DNA from: CAZYIW01 sp964647705
Lineage (GTDB): Bacteria > Pseudomonadota > Gammaproteobacteria > PS1 > Pseudothioglobaceae
Reading direction: 5' to 3'
DNA: 53,889 bases
Assembly: GCA_964647705.1 (NCBI GenBank)
Contig: CAZYIW010000004.1
Coordinates: forward strand, 1 to 53,889
The notes under the pieces were generated by a model, which saw only the letters and a program-made list of their open reading frames with translations, ran no database searches and was not told the DNA's origin. The stretch's first letter is position 1. Each line of letters begins with the position of its first letter. The translations under genes and the position numbers were made by a program. Positions 1-8,172 of this stretch are shown here, piece after piece.

Positions 1-131
1 AAAACCACACCATCGGGCTCTTGTGTTTGACTTAACAGCCGGTCTATCTTATCGTTTTGATAGGGTTGTGCATGAACAAACCCGCCGATTGAAAGCATCA
101 GGCCGAGGGTTAGAATTTTAAAAAGTCGCAT
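1..131 (-). CDS. Exported protein, N-terminal part only (possible DsrE-like)
   Basis: The gene runs off the left edge; only about 43 codons from the ATG (complement of 129-131) are visible. The N-terminus MRLFKILTLGLMLSIGGFVHA is a clear Sec signal peptide: two basic residues, a hydrophobic core and a likely cleavage after VHA. The mature part starts QPYQNDKIDRLLSQ and reaches EPDGVV. The PDGVV stretch resembles the start of periplasmic DsrE/DsrF-like small proteins, but too little is present to be sure. The start codon overlaps the longest possible reading of the divergent reductase gene, so promoters for both must overlap coding sequence. Confidence 0.6.
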   Translation of the reverse strand, partial: MRLFKILTLGLMLSIGGFVHAQPYQNDKIDRLLSQTQEPDGVV

Positions 132-201
132 GATATTTTTAAACTTTTATTTGTTAAGTTATTGTATGCTTTATGCAACTTGTTTGCAAAGTGAATTTGT
201 T

Positions 202-1212
202 TTGAGCGATTTGATTTTTAATATTGATCTTGATAACCACCAAAAAAGTTTTGAATGTCCGAGCACAGATAGCATTCTAGAAGGGGGTTTACGCCATGGT
301 TTGGCGATGCATTATGAATGCTCTAATGGCACTTGTGGTGCTTGTGTTGCTAAGCTTAAAAAAGGCAAAGTTAAAGCCATTAAGCATTTTGATTATCGCC
401 TTAGTGATGTGCAAAAACAAAACAACGAGTTTTTAATGTGCTGTCATGCTGCTCAAACCGATTTAAACATTGAAGCTGATCTGATTGGTGATGTTGCCTC
501 TATTCCTATTCAACAAATACCCACCAAAGTTAAAAGCATTGAATTTATAGACGAGAGGATGGCAATTGTGGTGCTTAGGACGCCCAGATCGAAGACTTTG
601 CAATTTATGGCAGGGCAAGATATAGAACTCAGCTTTAAAGGCACTAGTGCTCGTTATCCATTGGCTTCATGCCCTTGCCACGGTATGGAATTAGAATTTC
701 ATATCAGAAGATTGGATGAGGATTTGTTTTCACAGGCGGTTTTTAGCAAAAAAATTAAAAACAAAAGTGTGATTGAGCTTGAAGGCCCCAAAGGGGTTTT
801 TGTTTTGAAAGAAACTTCCAAAAAACCGATGTTGTTTATTGCTTGGGACTCAGGATTTGCGCCGATTAGAAGCTTGATTGAGCATGCCTTTTCGCTTGAG
901 CTTGACAACCCTGTGGATTTTTATTGGGCTTACCCTGCCGATGAACAGCTGCCCTATTTGCAAAAACATGCTAAATCTTGGGATGCGGTGGTGGATGATT
1001 ATCAATACAAAGAGATTCCTTGTGAATTTGACAGACAATCTAAAAACGATTGCCATAAAGTGTCTAAAGATATTTTCAATGCATTGGACAAACAAAAACT
1101 GAATGACTCGGATGTTTATCTTTGTGCACCCGCAGAAGTTTTGATTTATTTGGGTGAATTATTACTCGAAAATGGCTTGGACGAATCTCAACTGATTGCC
1201 TCACCGATATAG
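202..1212 (+). CDS. 2Fe-2S ferredoxin / flavin oxidoreductase fusion protein
   Basis: This is a cytoplasmic electron-transfer protein of about 336 residues. The N-terminal plant-type ferredoxin domain has the cluster motif ECSNGTCGAC (C40, C45, C48 with this start) and a fourth ligand in LMCCH near residue 80. It is followed by a ferredoxin-NADP reductase-like FAD domain (RYPLAS...LEFHIRR) and a nucleotide-binding domain. The layout matches phenol-hydroxylase-reductase or CDP-glucoseen-reductase-type proteins. Two motifs are degenerate: the usual RxYS reads ARYP, and the usual GGTG of the NAD(P) site reads AWDSG. The reading frame is open from an ATG at 130, but the extra 24 residues are hydrophobic and unlike the family; a TTG at 202 gives MSDLIFNIDL, a natural domain start. 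The electron acceptor is unknown. It lies 44 bases before the fatty-acid operon on the same strand and could be co-transcribed with it. Confidence 0.75.
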   Translation: MSDLIFNIDLDNHQKSFECPSTDSILEGGLRHGLAMHYECSNGTCGACVAKLKKGKVKAIKHFDYRLSDVQKQNNEFLMCCHAAQTDLNIEADLIGDVASIPIQQIPTKVKSIEFIDERMAIVVLRTPRSKTLQFMAGQDIELSFKGTSARYPLASCPCHGMELEFHIRRLDEDLFSQAVFSKKIKNKSVIELEGPKGVFVLKETSKKPMLFIAWDSGFAPIRSLIEHAFSLELDNPVDFYWAYPADEQLPYLQKHAKSWDAVVDDYQYKEIPCEFDRQSKNDCHKVSKDIFNALDKQKLNDSDVYLCAPAEVLIYLGELLLENGLDESQLIASPI

Positions 1213-1238
1213 TCAGATATACCAATAAGTTAATTTAA

Positions 1239-1258
1239 ATAGGTTAATATAAACCTAT
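1239..1258. promoter_or_regulatory. Perfect inverted repeat over the fadE start codon
   Basis: ATAGGTT (1239-1245) and AACCTAT (1252-1258) are perfect reverse complements separated by AATATA. The right arm includes the first two bases of the fadE ATG. It could be a repressor operator or an mRNA hairpin covering the initiation codon. No Shine-Dalgarno sequence lies just upstream. It does not match the published FadR or PsrA consensus that I know. Confidence 0.45.
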
Positions 1259-3596
1259 GTCTATTATTATTTATTTGTTATTTGTTTTTTTTATATCTGT
1301 TTTGTTCGCAAGGCTAAAGCAATCTTTCAGAGTTTTTTTAATACTCTTTTCCCTAGCTACTGTCTATTTACCTATTAGTTTGGATTTAAATCCAATCATC
1401 ATCTATGTTATAACCGTTGTCCTGATTTTGGTCAATTTGGTGTTATTAAACTCGCCAATCAGGTTAATGGTTATTCAACCAATCCTAAACAAGTTATTAA
1501 AAAATACCAAACTTAGTATCAGTGAAACAGAAAAAATTGCCATGGAGTGTGGTGATACGTATTGGGAAAAAGAATTATTTTCTACACACCTTGATTGGAA
1601 TCAGTTATTCAATATTCAAGCAGTCTCATTAAGCAATGAAGAACAAGCATTTAGTCAAAATCAAGTGCCCAAACTCTGTGAAGTGTTTAAGCAATTTGGC
1701 TTATCAGAGAAAACTTTAGAACATATTAAATCCGAAGGCTTTTGGGCACTTAATATTCCCAAATCTTATGGAGGATTGGATTTTTCGGCAAAAGCCCATG
1801 CGAAAATTTTGTCGCAGCTATCTGCTTGTGATGTTTCATTGGCAGTAACGGTAATGGTGCCTAATTCACTAGGGCCTGCTGAGCTTGTTTTGCATTATGG
1901 CACCGATGTGCAAAAAAAGGAGCTTCTGCCTAAACTGGCCAGTGGCGAGCATGTGCCTTGTTTTGCACTGACATCAACTGATGCTGGATCTGATGCTGGC
2001 GCTATGGTTGATTCGGGTGTGATTTGCAAACAAAAATACAATGGTAAAAATACTCTAGGCATTCGTCTTAATTGGTGTAAGCGCTATACTACCTTGGCAC
2101 CTATTTCGACTCTTATTGGCCTTGCTTTTAAAACTTATGATCCTGACGGGCTACTCGGAGATAATCAATCATTGGGCATCACTTGTGCCTTAGTGGATAG
2201 TCATTTAAGCGGGGTTGATATTGGACGACACCACCACCCTATCGGTTCAAATTTTAGCAATGGGCCTCATCAAGGTAAGAATGTTTTTATCCCGATGAGC
2301 GCTGTAATTGGTGGTGAAAAAATGATTGGCAAGGGTTGGTCTATGCTCATGGAATCACTTTCTTTAGGCAGAGGTGTTTCACTCCCCTCTTTGTCTTTGG
2401 CTGGCACCGAGCTTAGTCTTAAAACTTCAATTGAATACAGTTTGGTTAGAAGGCAATTTAAACAATCTTTGTATCGTTTCCAAGGTGTGGCAGAGAAAAT
2501 TGTTGCCATGGCAGCAGATACACTTGAGATGAAAGCCATGAGTAGTCTTCATCTTGACTTATTGGATCAAGGTTTAAACCCTTCCATCAGTTCTGCAATT
2601 TTGAAATATCATCACACTGAATCACTACGAAAAAATGTGAACTATGCCATGGATATCCATGGAGGGAAAACAGTGATGCTGGGGGATAAGAATTATCTGT
2701 CTGATATTTATCAGGTGATTCCAATAGCCATCACAGTTGAAGGTGCTAATATTCTAACTCGTTCAATGATTATCTTCGGCCAAGGTTTGATGCGTTGCCA
2801 TGCTTATTTAAAAGATGAACTAGAAGCCATCGAGGGTAAAAACTACACTGGGTTTAATCAAATATTTTCAAAGCATATCTCCCATTTGGCGCAAGCAAAA
2901 GTGCAAAGCTTTATCTTCTCATTAACCAATGCCCACTTTGCTGTTGCGCCAAATGGCGTTAAAGTCAATATGAAACGATATTATCAAAAACTTTCAATGC
3001 TCAGTGCAAACTTCACCTTTTTGGTTGAAATGGTATTAGTGAAATACGGTTCCGGTATTAAATTTCAAGAAAGTATTAATGGCTTATTGGCAGATTTGTT
3101 AATAAAGATGTTCGGTATCTCTGCCTTATTAAGACAAAGTGAATCTTTAGGTAGTAAGTTTGACGAGCTCAATCATTGGGTCTTACAAATGCGTATTAAC
3201 GAGTCACAAACACTGCTTAAAGAGATTTGCACCCAGTTTGGATTTTCGCCATTGATTAAGAGGCTTATTTTGCCTTGGGGTGTTAATCAGAATAAGCCAC
3301 CCATTCAATCTCAAAATCAGATTATCAATCAACTGGTATTCAATTCCGATCTGAAAAAATATCTCAGTAGTGATATTTTATTAAACAAAACTGAAGCATT
3401 AGAAAAATTAGAACATGCTTATCAACTTGCAATTCATGCCGAAAAGATTTATAAAAAGGTAGGCTATGTTAATGATTTGGAAAGTATTAAGGATTTATTT
3501 AAACATAAAAAAATCACTCAGCAGGCATATCAAGTGCTCACAGATCTATATCACTTGAGAGCAGAGGTCTTAGCGGTAGACGATTATGAAAATTAA
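1257..3596 (+). CDS. fadE: Acyl-CoA dehydrogenase FadE
   Basis: FAD-dependent oxidation of acyl-CoA to trans-2-enoyl-CoA, the first step of beta-oxidation. The 779 residues are close to the 814 of E. coli FadE and collinear with it. There are two N-terminal membrane segments (about residues 1-50), then family blocks such as VPNSLGPAELVLHYGTD, CFALTSTDAGSDAGA, LNWCKRYTTLAPI, GPHQGKNVF and ITVEGANILTRSMIIFGQG. The C-terminal extension typical of long proteobacterial FadE is present and ends in DDYEN. It is the first gene of a tightly overlapping operon; its last 11 bases overlap the next gene. The ATG lies in a palindrome and has no obvious ribosome binding site, which suggests regulated or weak initiation. 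Confidence 0.95.
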   Translation: MSIIIYLLFVFFISVLFARLKQSFRVFLILFSLATVYLPISLDLNPIIIYVITVVLILVNLVLLNSPIRLMVIQPILNKLLKNTKLSISETEKIAMECGDTYWEKELFSTHLDWNQLFNIQAVSLSNEEQAFSQNQVPKLCEVFKQFGLSEKTLEHIKSEGFWALNIPKSYGGLDFSAKAHAKILSQLSACDVSLAVTVMVPNSLGPAELVLHYGTDVQKKELLPKLASGEHVPCFALTSTDAGSDAGAMVDSGVICKQKYNGKNTLGIRLNWCKRYTTLAPISTLIGLAFKTYDPDGLLGDNQSLGITCALVDSHLSGVDIGRHHHPIGSNFSNGPHQGKNVFIPMSAVIGGEKMIGKGWSMLMESLSLGRGVSLPSLSLAGTELSLKTSIEYSLVRRQFKQSLYRFQGVAEKIVAMAADTLEMKAMSSLHLDLLDQGLNPSISSAILKYHHTESLRKNVNYAMDIHGGKTVMLGDKNYLSDIYQVIPIAITVEGANILTRSMIIFGQGLMRCHAYLKDELEAIEGKNYTGFNQIFSKHISHLAQAKVQSFIFSLTNAHFAVAPNGVKVNMKRYYQKLSMLSANFTFLVEMVLVKYGSGIKFQESINGLLADLLIKMFGISALLRQSESLGSKFDELNHWVLQMRINESQTLLKEICTQFGFSPLIKRLILPWGVNQNKPPIQSQNQIINQLVFNSDLKKYLSSDILLNKTEALEKLEHAYQLAIHAEKIYKKVGYVNDLESIKDLFKHKKITQQAYQVLTDLYHLRAEVLAVDDYEN

Positions 3597-5970
3597 CCAA
3601 GTTGCAATTTTAGGTAGTGGTGTCATGGGTGTGCAAATCGCTGGGGTCTTTGCCAATGCCAATATTCCAACCTTGCTTTTTGGTTATCAACAACATGTGC
3701 TAGATGATCTTGAAAAAATTAAAAATTTTAAACCCGCGGCATTGACACAGCCAAGGCAAAAAGTTTGGATTAGTGTTGCAAGTTTCGAAGAAGATTTAAA
3801 TAAACTTAAAGACTGTGATTTGGTGATTGAAGCCATCGTTGAAGATATTGATGCCAAACAAGCATTGTTTGAAAAAATAATACCTCATTTAAATAGTAAG
3901 GTTGTTTTAGCGACCAATACCTCTAGCCTTAGCGTAAATCAAATCAGTAAAAAGCTGGGGGATTTTAAATCTCAATTTTGTGGCATTCATTTTTTTAACC
4001 CACCCCGCTATATGCCACTTATTGAGTTAATTCCAACTAAGGGGATGGATAAAGAAATCTTAGATAATCTGGAAGGTTTCTTTACCTCAGAGTTGGGCAA
4101 AAATATTTTATACGCTAAAGATGAATCTGGCTTTATTGCCAATAGAATTGGGGTGTTTTCAATAGCATCTTGTATTTATCATGCGCAGCGATTGTCATTA
4201 GGATTTGATACAGTTGATGCCCTCACAGGTGTTAGATTAAAACGACCTAAAAGTGCTACGTTTAGAACGGCTGATTTGGTGGGTTTAGATATTTTAAAAC
4301 ATGTTTTAGAGCAGTTTAAACGTGCACATACAAATGATCCTTGGCATCATTATTTCCAAACACCAAAGTGGTTAAATGCAATGGTAGAAAGGCATACTTT
4401 GGGTGAAAAAACTAAGGGCGGAATTTATAAAAAAGAAGATGGCATAATCAAGGCTTATCAACTTGACAGTCAAAGTTATGTTGAGGCGAACTACAGTATC
4501 GATAAATCTGTTAAAGAAATTCTGAAAAAGGATGTATCAAAACAGCTTGCCTTACTTAAAGTTAATAAACACCCTCAAGCTCAGTTTCTCTATTCTGTTA
4601 TTAAGGATACTTGCTTGTACAGCGCTTATCATCTGAAAGATATTGCCCACTCAATCAGAGATATTGATTGGGCGTTACACTGGGGTTTTAGCTGGGAAAT
4701 TGGTATTTTTGAATATTGGCAAGCGAATGGTATTGGGCAGTCATTGGCGTTATTTTCACTTGATAGTGAAAATGTTTCAATGCCGAATTGGTTAAGTGAT
4801 GTTTCTAATTTTTATACCGAAGGTGGTGCTTATTCGCCAATAGATAAGTCTTACTTAACTTATTCTAAACATTCTGTTTATGAGCGTCAACTCTACCGCC
4901 CTACTCTTCTTGGTGAGCAGACTACTAAGCAAACTCAAACTATTTTTGAAAATGATTCAGTAAGATTTTTCCATGAGGATGATGGAATTAGTATCTTTAG
5001 TTTAAAAACCAAACTACATACATTGAATTTAGAGGTTATTAACTCACTAATAAAAGCTGTTGAAATTTCTGAAAATGATTTTAAAGCAATGATTATTTGG
5101 CAAGACAGCGCCCCTTTTTGTGCAGGGGCTAATCTATATGAGGTTGTAGCGGGGGCAAAGATCGGCATGATTGATCATCAAAACTTAATCACTAGTTTTA
5201 AGAAAAAAGCATGGCAACTACTTAAACCAAACTTGCCAAGTATTGAGAATTTAAAACCGATTAGTGAGGTAGTTGAACTGCTTCAACAAGCATTAATGTC
5301 ACTTAAATATAGCAAAATACCAACCATTGCTGTTGTTGAAGGGTTGGCATTAGGAGGTGGTTGTGAACTGATGCTCCATTGTGATTCGCGCGTGGTTCAT
5401 ACAGAAAGTTACATTGGATTAGTTGAGATTGGTGTTGGCCTGCTGCCCGCTGGTGGTGGTTGTAAAGAGATGGCTAGACGCGCTGCAAAGCACAAAGACA
5501 TGTTTGCTGCTTTAGCACAATATTTTGAACAGATTGGACTAGCTAAAGTATCAAAAAGCGCGGAACAGGCACTTGAAATGGGCTATTTAGATGACAATGA
5601 CTTAATTATTGCTCAAAGGTTAGAACTGCTGTATTTTGCTAAGCAAAAAGCACAGTTGTTAATTGATCAAAATTATCGCCCAGAAGATCAAAACCAAACT
5701 TTTAAAGTAGGTGGAGCAACAGCAAAAGCCAATATCTTGGCGCAGTTAACCAATATGAAAACTGGTGAATTTATCTCCGAGCATGACAATCTAATCGCTG
5801 AGAAAATTGCTGATGTTATTTGTGGTGGCGAACTGGAATCCAGCACTAAGGTAGACTCTCAATATTTATTGGATTTAGAAAAGACACACTTTGTAGAACT
5901 ATTAAAAGAAGATAAAACGCAAGATAGAATTGAACACATGCTGATTAAACACAAACCTTTGAGAAACTAA
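3586..5970 (+). CDS. fadN: 3-hydroxyacyl-CoA dehydrogenase / enoyl-CoA hydratase, FadN type
   Basis: Bifunctional beta-oxidation enzyme of 794 residues. The dehydrogenase is N-terminal (Rossmann motif GSGVMGVQIAG at residues 10-20, then GIHFFNPPRYMPLIELIP and FIANRIG), and the hydratase is C-terminal (FCAGANLYEVV, then GLALGGGCELMLHCD and GVGLLPAGGGCKE). This order is the reverse of E. coli FadB/FadJ and equals Bacillus FadN, whose length and C-terminal ending (M-L-x-K-x-K-P-L-R-N) it shares. It would convert enoyl-CoA to 3-ketoacyl-CoA. It overlaps fadE by 11 bases and ends one base before fadA, so it is translated as part of the operon. It is intact, with no frameshift. Confidence 0.93.
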   Translation: MKINQVAILGSGVMGVQIAGVFANANIPTLLFGYQQHVLDDLEKIKNFKPAALTQPRQKVWISVASFEEDLNKLKDCDLVIEAIVEDIDAKQALFEKIIPHLNSKVVLATNTSSLSVNQISKKLGDFKSQFCGIHFFNPPRYMPLIELIPTKGMDKEILDNLEGFFTSELGKNILYAKDESGFIANRIGVFSIASCIYHAQRLSLGFDTVDALTGVRLKRPKSATFRTADLVGLDILKHVLEQFKRAHTNDPWHHYFQTPKWLNAMVERHTLGEKTKGGIYKKEDGIIKAYQLDSQSYVEANYSIDKSVKEILKKDVSKQLALLKVNKHPQAQFLYSVIKDTCLYSAYHLKDIAHSIRDIDWALHWGFSWEIGIFEYWQANGIGQSLALFSLDSENVSMPNWLSDVSNFYTEGGAYSPIDKSYLTYSKHSVYERQLYRPTLLGEQTTKQTQTIFENDSVRFFHEDDGISIFSLKTKLHTLNLEVINSLIKAVEISENDFKAMIIWQDSAPFCAGANLYEVVAGAKIGMIDHQNLITSFKKKAWQLLKPNLPSIENLKPISEVVELLQQALMSLKYSKIPTIAVVEGLALGGGCELMLHCDSRVVHTESYIGLVEIGVGLLPAGGGCKEMARRAAKHKDMFAALAQYFEQIGLAKVSKSAEQALEMGYLDDNDLIIAQRLELLYFAKQKAQLLIDQNYRPEDQNQTFKVGGATAKANILAQLTNMKTGEFISEHDNLIAEKIADVICGGELESSTKVDSQYLLDLEKTHFVELLKEDKTQDRIEHMLIKHKPLRN

Positions 5971-5971
5971 T

Positions 5972-7156
5972 ATGACTCATAATGCCTACATTGTTAGCGC
6001 TATTAGAACGCCAGTTGGAAAAGCCAATGGTGTATTTAAGCATGTGCGCCCTGATGATTTACTCAGTTTTGTTTTAAAGCAGCTTTTAAATGACAACCCT
6101 AATGTTGATCCAGATATGATTGATGATGTTGTTATTGGCTGTGCTATGCCTGAAGCTGAACAAGGACTTAATATTGCACGTATTTCGTCTTTACTAGCGG
6201 GATATCCTAATTCTATCTCTGGAGTTACAGTTAATCGTTTTTGTGCTTCAGGATTGCAATCTATTGCTTATGCGGCAGATCGAATTCGCCTAGGTGAAGC
6301 TGATGTTATGATTGCTGGTGGTGTAGAATCAATGAGCATGATTCCAATGATGGGCCACCATCCTGCTTTTAATATAAAGGTTTTTAACGAAGATAATCTA
6401 GGTATTGCCTATGGCATGGGCACCACTGCCGAACAAGTGGTAAATAAATATAAAATCACTAGAGATGCTCAAGATCAATTTGCTTTTGATTCACATCAAA
6501 AAGCCATTAACGCTATTAATAATAATTATTTTGAAAATGAGATTAGACCATATGCTGTTAAAAATCAAACTTATGATTTAAACTCAAAACAGGTAAGTAA
6601 AAAATCAACAACAGTCTCTCAGGATGAAGGTGTTCGTTTTGATACTTCTATTGATCAACTATCTAAGTTAAAAGGCGCATTTCATGCTAATGGATCGGTT
6701 ACTGCAGGCAATAGTTCACAAATAAGTGATGGTGCTGCAGCTGTCATGCTTTGTAGTGAACAAGCGCTTAAATTATTTAACTTAGAGCCAATGGCACGTT
6801 TTGTTGGTTTTTCAGTAAGCGGCGTTGAGCCTAAAATTATGGGCATTGGGCCTGTTTTGGCCATTCCTAAGGTATTAGAGCAATGTAGTCTTAAACTGGA
6901 TGATATTGGACATATTGAGCTCAATGAGGCTTTTGCAGCACAAAGCTTGGCTGTTATTCAAGAATTAGATATTAATCCTGATGTTGTTAATCCATTGGGG
7001 GGTGCTATTGCACTTGGTCATCCACTTGGTGCGACTGGCAGCATTAGAACTTCAACTTTACTACATTATTTAAATAGAACTGATACACGTTATGGCATGG
7101 TAACTATGTGTATTGGCACTGGGATGGGTGCCGCTGCAATTTTTGAGAAACTATGA
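5972..7156 (+). CDS. fadA: Acetyl-CoA C-acyltransferase (3-ketoacyl-CoA thiolase)
   Basis: Thiolase of 394 residues that cleaves 3-ketoacyl-CoA to acetyl-CoA and a shortened acyl-CoA. The nucleophile C91 lies in NRFCASGLQS, H350 in ALGHPLGATG and C380 in CIGTGMGAA, so the full catalytic set is present. The GCAMPEAEQGLNIAR block is typical of degradative FadA thiolases paired with FadN. The start is one base after the fadN stop. The 3' end overlaps the patatin gene by four bases (ATGA). Confidence 0.94.
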   Translation: MTHNAYIVSAIRTPVGKANGVFKHVRPDDLLSFVLKQLLNDNPNVDPDMIDDVVIGCAMPEAEQGLNIARISSLLAGYPNSISGVTVNRFCASGLQSIAYAADRIRLGEADVMIAGGVESMSMIPMMGHHPAFNIKVFNEDNLGIAYGMGTTAEQVVNKYKITRDAQDQFAFDSHQKAINAINNNYFENEIRPYAVKNQTYDLNSKQVSKKSTTVSQDEGVRFDTSIDQLSKLKGAFHANGSVTAGNSSQISDGAAAVMLCSEQALKLFNLEPMARFVGFSVSGVEPKIMGIGPVLAIPKVLEQCSLKLDDIGHIELNEAFAAQSLAVIQELDINPDVVNPLGGAIALGHPLGATGSIRTSTLLHYLNRTDTRYGMVTMCIGTGMGAAAIFEKL

Positions 7157-8172
7157 ATCAAAAACATAAAATTCACACAAGAATATTGTCCATTGATGGT
7201 GGTGGTATTAGGGGCATCGTACCTGCGGTTATGTTGACCTATTTAGAAAAAAAAATACAACAATATAGTGGCAACTCTGACGCCAATATCTCTGATTATT
7301 TTGATTTATTTGCTGGCACATCAACGGGTGGTCTGATAATTGCAGGGTTGTTAACACCCAATGAAGATGGGCGACCCAAATACAGTGCTAAAGATATTGT
7401 TAATCTGTATCAAAAAAATGCAAAAATCATTTTTCAATCAACATTATTACAAGGCATTAAATCTGCTTCTGGCTTACTTGATGTTAAGTATAACGAAGAA
7501 GGTGTTAAATTCGTTTATAACCGATATTTTCAAAATCAAGAGTTAAGGGATCTACTTAAACCTTGTCTTATTCCTAGTTACGATTTAACTTGTGGAAAAA
7601 ATTATTTTTTCCGACAACACAAAGCCAAAGTGAGTGAGCGTCACAATTACTATCTAAAAGATGTGATGCGTGCAGCCACAGCGGCAATTACCTACTTTCC
7701 ACCGGCACAAATCACAACAGTGAATGACAAAGATACACATTGTTTTGTTGATGGTGGAATCTTTGCAGTTAATCCATCACTTTCCGCCTATGCAGAGTTT
7801 AGATACTTACATCATCATGTCTATTCAAAAAACACCATGATGCTGTCTTTAGGTACAGGCAAGCAAGATACTTATTTGTCTTGCGATAAAATCAAACATT
7901 GGGGTGCAGTAGAATGGCGAGATACAGGCAGTAATTTGGTGGCAACATCTTTATCTGACGCTTCTAATTATCAATTAGAAGCAGTCTATAACTCAAACCC
8001 TAACTATTTAAGAATTAATCCGTTTATTGATAAATCACATTTCGCATATTTGGATAGTAGTGAGAACGAATACTTAGAATTTCTTTATCAACTTGGGAAG
8101 CAAACTATTGTTTACAATAAAAAATCACTGAACCGTTTTGCCAGTAAACTGGTGGAGAGTTATGAACAATAA
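7153..8172 (+). CDS. Patatin-like phospholipase
   Basis: Lipid acyl hydrolase of 339 residues. It carries the three patatin signatures: the oxyanion-hole glycine run DGGGIRG near residue 16, the nucleophile serine in GTSTGG near residue 57, and the catalytic Asp in VDGGIFAVNPS near residue 200. No signal peptide is seen, so it probably acts in the cytoplasm or is exported by an unrecognised route. It overlaps fadA by four bases and the acyl-CoA ligase by eleven. The placement suggests that it supplies free fatty acids from phospholipid, from its own membrane or scavenged lipid, to the ligase and beta-oxidation enzymes of the same transcript. Substrate specificity cannot be read from sequence. 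Confidence 0.88.
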   Translation: MNQKHKIHTRILSIDGGGIRGIVPAVMLTYLEKKIQQYSGNSDANISDYFDLFAGTSTGGLIIAGLLTPNEDGRPKYSAKDIVNLYQKNAKIIFQSTLLQGIKSASGLLDVKYNEEGVKFVYNRYFQNQELRDLLKPCLIPSYDLTCGKNYFFRQHKAKVSERHNYYLKDVMRAATAAITYFPPAQITTVNDKDTHCFVDGGIFAVNPSLSAYAEFRYLHHHVYSKNTMMLSLGTGKQDTYLSCDKIKHWGAVEWRDTGSNLVATSLSDASNYQLEAVYNSNPNYLRINPFIDKSHFAYLDSSENEYLEFLYQLGKQTIVYNKKSLNRFASKLVESYEQ

